Of a stretch of 64,000 bases of DNA, positions 54,793 through 64,000 are shown one piece after another. The DNA lies in NCBI RefSeq assembly GCF_013373865.1, contig NC_050472.1, positions 248,001-312,000 of the forward strand. Reading direction: 5' to 3'. This DNA is from Monomorium pharaonis. Lineage: Eukaryota; Arthropoda; Insecta; Hymenoptera; Formicidae. Below the pieces are notes generated by a model that ran no database searches, was not told where the DNA came from, and worked only from the letters and a program-made list of their open reading frames with translations. Position numbers and translations under genes: made by a program. Numbering within the stretch: the first letter of the stretch is position 1; each line of letters begins with the position of its first letter.

Positions 54793-57560
54793 AGAAAATA
54801 GATGTCATAATTAATCTTAATTCAAAGTCTGGTAAACATTGAAATAATTTGATAACGACGTATCTTGTGCAATGTATTGCATGTTGTTGCACAGTATTGA
54901 TAAACTCAAACAATGGAAAAAATCAAAAGTAAAAAAATGCAAATTAAGCATACATGTAATGATAAACTTTTTGATCTTTTGCATATGTTATCAGGAAAAT
55001 CCATACTTTAAACAATAATAAATGAATGAAATAAGGAAGATATATAATTTTGCACAACGCGGTGTTAATACTTAATGCACATTTTACGAGATTGTATAAT
55101 GCATTTTTCTCTGATTTGTCAATTATACTTAGTTATAATTGTTATTTATATATAAGTTTTTTCTTAATTAATACCATACAAACACCTTCTAGAGATGTTA
55201 AAGAATATGTAAGAATCACTTAGAAAATTTTATTATTTGAAATAAAAAACTAAAAATAACATTTATGCTACACTATAAAAGAGATTGAAAAATAAAAGTA
55301 TACATTAAGTGTTAATTGCCAAAATTGATTTCCAGAGTATGGTTATTAACGACGTCAAGTTTTTAAAACATGATACATAATCAATGAGGGAATAATTTTT
55401 GAATCTTCTGAATATAATGTTGGCCTTATAAAATTACATCATTTATGCATATATAGTGAATGTAAATGTCATTACATTTATTTTGGCTCTGCGTTTTTAT
55501 TATGAATAACGATTCGTCTTTTTGACGATTCGTCGCTAAAAGAAGTCATTATCTTCCAGCAAAGACGACGCCAAGTGCTATTCATTTGTACAGAAACATC
55601 GTCCTCTTTGTGGATCACCGGACTGCTATCAGTCGACTGCTTATGAAGCCCGTCAACCTTCGTTCCCTCGTTTGCTAGCAAAAGCCAGTCGTCATACTCA
55701 CCTCCTACGTCAATGAAGACGACATCGACCGCAAGCCAATTTACCAGATGCGATTTTGTGTCTAAACAATTCGCGCCCCTTTCGTGTCTGGTATGATGGT
55801 AGTGACTTACACGTGGTGTAAACAATGTCTTCTATGTTATTAGTTATTACGGTCAGTAAACAATAAAATAACAAAAAGCGCGGATGGGTACATAAAAATA
55901 TCTCTCTTACGTTTTTAGAGGAACAACATGAGGTTGCTATTTCGCTTAAATATCTTAACCACTTTCTATATTTCTAGTATCTCAACAAATCTACTGTATG
56001 TAATCTCAACAACAAATCAAAATGGAAAGAATAAGTTTAGTCGTTAGAAATGCAGAGAACTTTGAGCAAGTGATAATATATTTTTCTAAGTTATTTTTGA
56101 TAAAGTTTTATCAGTAGCAATTATTCGTTTCACTATCTTTTATGTGATGCAATATGGAGATTCTTCCACGCTTTTAATAATACATTAATATATTCATATT
56201 AGCCTGGATAATATGTACATGGGTCATCATAATAATTTATAAATAAAATGATATGATCTGCAAACTAATTACTTACTTTTAAACAAGCAAGTTGTATCTA
56301 TTTCAATAAATAGGCAAGGTATAAGTACGGTGAGAGAAAACTGCCTAATTTCAAAAAAAGTAATAAAAAAAATAATTAAAAACAAAATATAAATTATAGC
56401 GTATTTAGATTGAACGAAAATTCAATCGCAGATATAGCAGATCCGTTGTTTTTGAACGGATTTGATCATATTTTTAGATTTGTCATTAATATTTATTCAT
56501 TATCTTTTGAAAGAGTAATTTGATTGGACAGTTTTTTCACCATATTACCATTTATTTCTTAAGCCTATAAGAAAAAGTATAATTTGTCTAATCCTCAAAG
56601 TAATCAGCTGATTTTATTCGCAGATTATATCTTTCACTTTTAGTGATTGACTAACCCATGTATATGAAAATTTTTGTTTAGAGCACTTGCAAAATATATA
56701 TCTGAATAAATATAAAATATTTAATAATTGCGAAACAAATAATATCAAGGGACATAAGAATATATAGCTTCCCATTCTTTTTATTATTGACTGCAACTAT
56801 TGCGATGTACAAGCCTATACATAACAATGATGCATTGAATAAAAATCAGTAGTAATGAAGATATGTGTGAAAAAAAACGTATGTGTGAATCTGGGTATAA
56901 TTTATATACAATAAAAAAAGAATACGTGTAATAAGCATACACAATTCCTCTTAATTCATGTATCCGACGGTCGGCGACCCGCGACTCGCGCATGAAATCT
57001 AGCCATTTATAACGTGCAATTACTTAATAAAGCTGTTAAACGACACAAAGTGATATAATTAGCAATGCAAGAACATTCGGTAGTAATGCGAAGCTCGACA
57101 AATTAGATCGCTTGGAACAAGTTTGATCCAAGAGCCTCTATGCTCTTCATTGCCACGTGTAATACTTCTGTATTTTGTGCATTATGAAATAATTATGTAA
57201 TGCCTTCAGCAAAACCTATTTAGTTGAGGCTCTTTTTAATAGTAATAAAAATTGTATTTTATATAAAAAAAATTTAATGCGCCCAATAAACAGCTTTTAC
57301 TGGTACTAAAAATTGTTTTGTAATGTTTTATGGATTTTTGCCTGAGCGAGAGCTGAGAAGATCTCCAAATACAAATTCTGTATTTGATAAAATTGTGTTT
57401 TTTTCCATTACGGGTGACGTCAAACGTAACATTTTATCTGGCTTGCCGCCATTCGCTGATGATTGTATAATAGCGAGCAGCATGAATATTTATAATCGAT
57501 TATGAATTTACACGAATAATTATTCTGTTTGTGAGTGTTAGATGCTCTTTGCGTGTTTTC
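54793..57560. other. AT-rich intergenic DNA with one unassigned open frame
   Basis: At 55478-55825 the minus strand has a 115-codon open frame (with WLAVDVVFIDVGG and RRIVIHNKNAEPK) and normal-looking composition, with GTGAGT after GTAGGAG inside it. It could be an exon or leader; I do not recognise it. The rest shows no gene. A 70-bp repeat at 57410-57490 recurs inverted at 58657-58795. Confidence 0.4.
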
Positions 57561-59270
57561 TCAGCTACTTTTCGCTAGACGGCTGGCAGAACCGTTTCTC
57601 GCCCACCACACGGCGGCCAGAGCAGCCGCTAAAAAACCTATACCAGCAACAATTCCCATGGAAATCGCTCTGTTACGACGATAAGCAGGTACTTCCAAGC
57701 CGACTCGCTCGCTGTTGCAACATCGTCTGTAATTGACATCGCTGCTACTTCGAAAGTATAGAAACTCTCCTCCTCTAAAGTTTTCACTAAAACATCAATT
57801 GCAGATTTTAATTATCATTATCATTACCAAATAAGTACAATTTGATTTATGAATTGTTGTGCGAGAAGAGTCGCTTGCCTAGATAATAAGTGTCTGTTGT
57901 TCTGCTCTGCCGTATAAATGATCGGATGGTCCTCTGTACCATTTCACAGTGTAAAGTCTAACTTGATTCTTGCCTAAGTCGGGTGCTTCCCAAGTGACCA
58001 AGTAACCCTCAACCGTTGCTTGAACTCTCACGTTGCGCGGCGGCCCCATGATCTCGATCTCTGAAACACAATCGTGTAATAGCTTTCAAATATTCGATTG
58101 AATTATCAAGAGATAAATGACGTACGCGTAAGACCATCATACATACACGAGAGGAATTTTATTTGGTTTACTATAGCTAAATTCAGTTGTTAAGAACGAC
58201 CGCAAAAATCGCCCGTTTGTGGTCATCGAGTTTTGATACGATTTTGGTGGTAAATGATTGTATATCATCAAACATTCATCCCCTAAAAATTTTGAATTGA
58301 GCATACCTTTTATTGCTGAGATATGAAGGATTAAAGGGTATGCTATTTTATCCATTCAACACAAAAAACCTCGAGGTTATTTCTTATAAAAAAAATGTTG
58401 GTGTATAGTGACCAATTTAACCCTTCACATCTCAATAATAAAAGGTATGCTCAATCTGAAATTTTCAGAGGACTGATGTTCCATAATGTATAATTATTTA
58501 CCGCTAAAATCAACTCAAATTTCGGTGACCACGAAAAAACGGGCGACTTTAGGCCTGTTTTTGCGGTCGTCTTTCTTACTCACCTTGATGACTACGGTAT
58601 TCCGACGCCGAGTTCTCGTCGATGGAACCTAGAAGTAGAAATTGATTATAAATATTTATGCTGCTCGCTATTATACAATTATCAACAAACGATGACAAGC
58701 CAATAAAATATTAACATCTGACGTCACGCTCGCTATTATACAATTATCAGCAAATGATGACAAGCCAAAAAAAATATTACATCTGGCACGTAATGAAAAA
58801 TATTATATATTAGTTTGTTTTTACGTATCACGCTTGAATGCGATCGATCGATGTAATGATAAATTTACTCGGCTGAGTGAAATTCGAAGCGTCTTGCTGA
58901 ACATTCCATCTCCATGCTTGTCCTGGCTCAGTATCATAAATTCATATTCCCGTCTGGGTTGAGATTGTTGACCGTCTCGCTCTGTAAGTTTTTCTCGAAA
59001 AATTTTCATAGTCCTCCATTCCGACGTGTCCGTGGGTCTGTACTACATCGAAAAATACACTCTTTATATTATTTATATGCTATTAGCAAAAATTATGATC
59101 TTAAGAATGATCTGGATTCTTTGTCACTGTCTAATAAGTCATAAATAATCGATTATAATATAATATATACGAGAAGAAAGAAATTACCATACTGAATATT
59201 CACTCTGGGGTCTACGTAACCAGGTACCCAATTAAAGTGACAGCGTTGTTGCTGCTGTTGGCGCTTAAGT
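57561..59270 (-). pseudogene. C-terminal exons of an FN3-type transmembrane adhesion protein, frame-disrupted
   Basis: Minus strand. The exon at 59188-59270 (cut by the gap) has a FN3-like WVPGY. The exon near 59042-58869 has RPTDTSEWRTMKIF and REYEFMILSQDKHGDGMFSK. A short exon 58628-58584 is followed by 58060-57879 with GPPRNVRVQATVEGYLVTWE, APDLGKNQVRLYTVKWYRG. The last exon, 57774-57561, ends the FN3 domain (SFYTFEVAAMS) and carries a membrane helix (MGIVAGIGFLAAALAAVWWA) and a short tail. Exons 58060-57879 and 57774-57561 are each one base short of the length their phases need, and two frames are required in each. It could be a borderless- or turtle-like Ig/FN3 protein. Either assembly indels beside the gap or true decay. 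Confidence 0.65.
58140..58575. mobile_element. Foldback element in an intron of the FN3 gene
   Basis: Arms about 58193-58345 and 58415-58573 are imperfect inverted copies: ACGACCGCAAAAATCGCCCG at the left end and CGGGCGACTTTAGGCCTGTTTTTGCGGTCGT at the right (given in parts), with AGCATACCTTTTATT and its complement inside. The right end lies nine bases from an exon. Confidence 0.8.
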
Positions 59271-59770
59271 NNNNNNNNNNNNNNNNNNNNNNNNNNNNNN
59301 NNNNNNNNNNNNNNNNNNNNNNNNNNNNNNNNNNNNNNNNNNNNNNNNNNNNNNNNNNNNNNNNNNNNNNNNNNNNNNNNNNNNNNNNNNNNNNNNNNNN
59401 NNNNNNNNNNNNNNNNNNNNNNNNNNNNNNNNNNNNNNNNNNNNNNNNNNNNNNNNNNNNNNNNNNNNNNNNNNNNNNNNNNNNNNNNNNNNNNNNNNNN
59501 NNNNNNNNNNNNNNNNNNNNNNNNNNNNNNNNNNNNNNNNNNNNNNNNNNNNNNNNNNNNNNNNNNNNNNNNNNNNNNNNNNNNNNNNNNNNNNNNNNNN
59601 NNNNNNNNNNNNNNNNNNNNNNNNNNNNNNNNNNNNNNNNNNNNNNNNNNNNNNNNNNNNNNNNNNNNNNNNNNNNNNNNNNNNNNNNNNNNNNNNNNNN
59701 NNNNNNNNNNNNNNNNNNNNNNNNNNNNNNNNNNNNNNNNNNNNNNNNNNNNNNNNNNNNNNNNNNNNNN
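59271..59770. other. Assembly gap (500 N)
   Basis: Exactly 500 N; a fixed-size placeholder that removes upstream exons of the FN3 gene. Immediately right of it, plus strand GACCCGGAATTGTATCAGCAG then GTGTGTG looks like an exon end, but strand and gene are unknown. Confidence 0.99.
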
Positions 59771-60400
59771 GACCCGGAATTGTATCAGCAGGTGTGTGAA
59801 AGACAAAGAATTAAATTCCATTCTTATTTCATTAAAATAAAACAATTTCTTTACAAGCGAGCCAGGTTATTTAATTTTTCATATATCCGCAATGTGTGAT
59901 GTACGACCACTTCCTATCAATGTGGTCTTTTATATATAAGATCTGCGTATAAGAGAGTAACAAGTATAATAATATTTTACTGGAAATATTTTTCGTTGAT
60001 TGCACGAATCAATTATCATTATCAGTACAAGGATATTACTTTATCTCGCCTAATTTCGACATTTATCTATCTCTTATCTGCTTCAGTAACCGAGACAGAA
60101 AGCGATAAATCATTCTCTCCCGTAAACAATTAATTTACGTATCATCGCGTAATAAACTCGAGCTATCGCGCAATATGTGTCTCCAGAAAATTTGCTCGCG
60201 TAAAAACTGACAACGCGAGCGTTCTCGATGTGTAATTTCAGCATCAGCCATGATTGCAATTTATGTCGATCGCGTGAGAAAAAGTCATACGGGTATAATA
60301 AGCCAGGCTCGAAAAATCAATTTTACTTAATAACTCGTACAAGTCGCGGGATATTAATTGCGGAGATCCGCTCTCTCGCGGTTGTCGTGCAAGCAATCAC
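59771..60400. other. Non-coding flank, nothing recognised
   Basis: AT-rich to mixed sequence. No exon with convincing domain content, RNA gene or transposon end was found. Confidence 0.5.
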
Positions 60401-61392
60401 TTTGGCGGACTGGACAAGCAATTTCCGAAAGCGGACTTGCGATTGATACCGCCTATATTGCGTTAATTGATTTGTAAGAGGCGAAATAACAGGCCTCCAG
60501 ACGGATTGCCAGAAGTGCAATCGACGTCGGTTGAATCGTTGGGTCGGGCAGAGCTCGCGCGCGCCTGCAGTATTATAATTGCACTTGGCGCAGCGGCGAG
60601 ATCGTCTCCGTGCAATTACTCCGGCTCTCTTTCGCCGCCGTGAAGATCTATGGGACAGTTGACGCGCCGCGAAAAGAAACGAAGTTGAAGGCCGCCGGCC
60701 AAGTTGGACCCCGGCAATTACACGCGATTCGCGTAATCGTAAAACGAAACGAACGCGCGCGCGCGCAATGTCGTTGCCGCATGGTGTTTTCATACGCGCG
60801 GAGCCCCTTCATTGGCGAGGTAAGCGCGCCATAAATCAACCGACGTATAGATACAATGAGAGAGCGAGAGATAAAGCGGAAAAAGAGAAGAGTTTGTTCT
60901 TGCGAAAGTGCATCTCTCTCGTGATTCTGCCGAATGCCATTCGCTTCGGAAGTTATCCATCTCGACAAGGATATGATTACGATTATATCGTGATTTAATT
61001 GACATCATTTTCTCAATCATTAAACAAACGCTAGAATATATTTCTTAATATCAATGCAATGTAAGATCTCTCCATTTCTCCTTTTCTCTAAATTTATTTT
61101 CTCTTTAACCAAGTTTTAATAATGATTGAGCAAAGTGCGCGACTGCGATTTGAATATAAAAATGCAGGTTATTAATTTATTTCTCTAGCACTTTACTATC
61201 GAAAGTAAACTGCGATCCGGATGGCATTATTACGTCACTGGTCGCAGGTGCAGTTCGGATGCAACCTGCGATCTGGCGCACCCACGGTGCGCACCAGTAG
61301 CGGAGCGAAAGGATCATGCGATAACGTGGTACGGCGAGGAGAAGGGCGAAGAAGGCGAAGAAGACGAAGACGAAGACGAAGACGAAGACGAA

Positions 61393-61440
<48 letters not shown>

Positions 61441-61900
61441 AAAGTCGCGAGAGGGAGAAGGTAGACGAGAAAGTGATGGAGAAAGGAAGAGGAAGAAGAG
61501 AAGGAGGAGGAGGATAAGAAGGAGAAGGACGAGGAGGAGGCGAGAGGAGCTCGAGCGTGCAACACGTGACAAGGACGGAGAGAATGAACGGGCACTCAGT
61601 GCTCCGCCCCAGGTACACAGCCAACATGGCCGCTGAGGGACGGATTGGCGGAGGCCAGCCGCGACGCCAACCGATGTCGTCGTGACGCCCGCGCGCTTCA
61701 CTCACAGCTCGACTCAAACTCAACGGATTTCGTTCGCGTCGGCCCCTACGGCACTCCTCCGGTCACCGCCCACCCTTCTTCGACTTTTCCTCCGCACCTC
61801 CGATCTCCTCACCGACAAGCTGTACCCTCTCCGAAGTTGCACGTGTAACACACGCATTCCCGCGCGCTCTTTGCCTCGGCTGATTCCGATCATGATCACC
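60400..61900. promoter_or_regulatory. CpG-rich promoter-like region
   Basis: GC content and CpG density rise sharply over the surrounding DNA (GCGCGCGCGCAATG, CCGCCGTGAAG, GCCGCCGGCC, CAACATGGCCGCTGAG). A good Kozak ATG at 61626 opens only a 19-codon frame. The stretch looks like a promoter plus leader exon of an unknown host gene; I could not identify the gene or strand. Confidence 0.4.
61335..61443 (+). repeat. (GAA/GAC)n trinucleotide repeat
   Basis: GAAGAC units pass into a pure GAC run at about 61382-61441. It creates long artificial open frames on several strands, rich in Arg, Ser or Val, which I do not call genes. Confidence 0.95.

Positions 61901-64000
<2,100 letters not shown>

Noticed and set aside
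59153..59899. Frames across the second gap
   Set aside because: Span an assembly gap; only the real exon end at 59188-59270 is kept.
60323..60793. 156-codon Arg-rich minus-strand frame
   Set aside because: GC-rich promoter-like DNA; no domain and no conserved pattern.
61177..61723. Poly-Arg, poly-Ser and poly-Val reading frames
   Set aside because: Artefacts of the GAA/GAC trinucleotide run.

Overview
The window looks like an insect nuclear genome, most likely an ant or another hymenopteran. The signs are AT-rich non-coding DNA, spliceosomal introns with GT-AG borders, large satellite arrays, Helitron and foldback repeats, a fragment of an ant-type non-LTR retrotransposon, and host exons of the CD36 and fibronectin-III families. 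Two runs of exactly 500 N (16932-17431 and 59271-59770) are scaffold gaps of fixed size. Sequence beside both gaps appears to carry many small indels.

Region 1 (1 to about 16.1 kb) is most of a Maverick/Polinton (adintovirus-like) element; its left end lies outside the window. It has the full virion set: major capsid protein, minor capsid/penton-like protein, adenain-type protease, PLA2-domain protein and packaging ATPase. It also has an integrase with a C-terminal chromodomain and a protein-primed-type DNA polymerase B. The capsid cluster (3878 down to 1) is on the minus strand. The ATPase, DUF8207-like protein, repeat protein and integrase (about 4.2-9.5 kb) are on the plus strand. PolB and three small cysteine-rich or repeat-bearing ORFs (15.0 down to 10.0 kb) are on the minus strand. 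Two genes are spliced: PolB has one 85-bp intron, and a small three-exon gene sits at 4173-4837. The PLA2 and protease frames are joined at a correctly phased -1 slippery heptamer, and the protease has no AUG of its own before its conserved domain. The right flank ends in 'TTTATATCAGGTT' repeats and a C-tract array carrying nine exact TGACGTCA palindromes.

Region 2 (16.1-36.4 kb) is satellite and transposon DNA. A ~157-bp satellite (A) forms a giant inverted repeat: forward at 17.4-19.5 kb and reversed at 22.6-30.3 kb, around a 1.9-kb non-palindromic spacer. A second ~164-bp satellite (B, 32.3-35.95 kb, about 22 copies) lies inside what looks like a ~4.5-kb non-autonomous Helitron. The Helitron 3' end is diagnostic (GC hairpin, short spacer, CTAG, then T), and another Helitron 3' end abuts its 5' end.

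Region 3 (36.4-64 kb) is host DNA. A complete nine-exon CD36/scavenger-receptor class B gene runs from 48043 down to 39024 on the minus strand, with an intact frame of 577 codons and an overlapping uORF. Farther along, the C-terminal exons of a fibronectin-III transmembrane adhesion protein (59.3 down to 57.56 kb) are broken by single-base indels, either assembly error beside the gap or decay. The rest is AT-rich intergenic sequence with foldback MITEs, microsatellites and a CpG-rich promoter-like stretch at about 60.4-61.9 kb.
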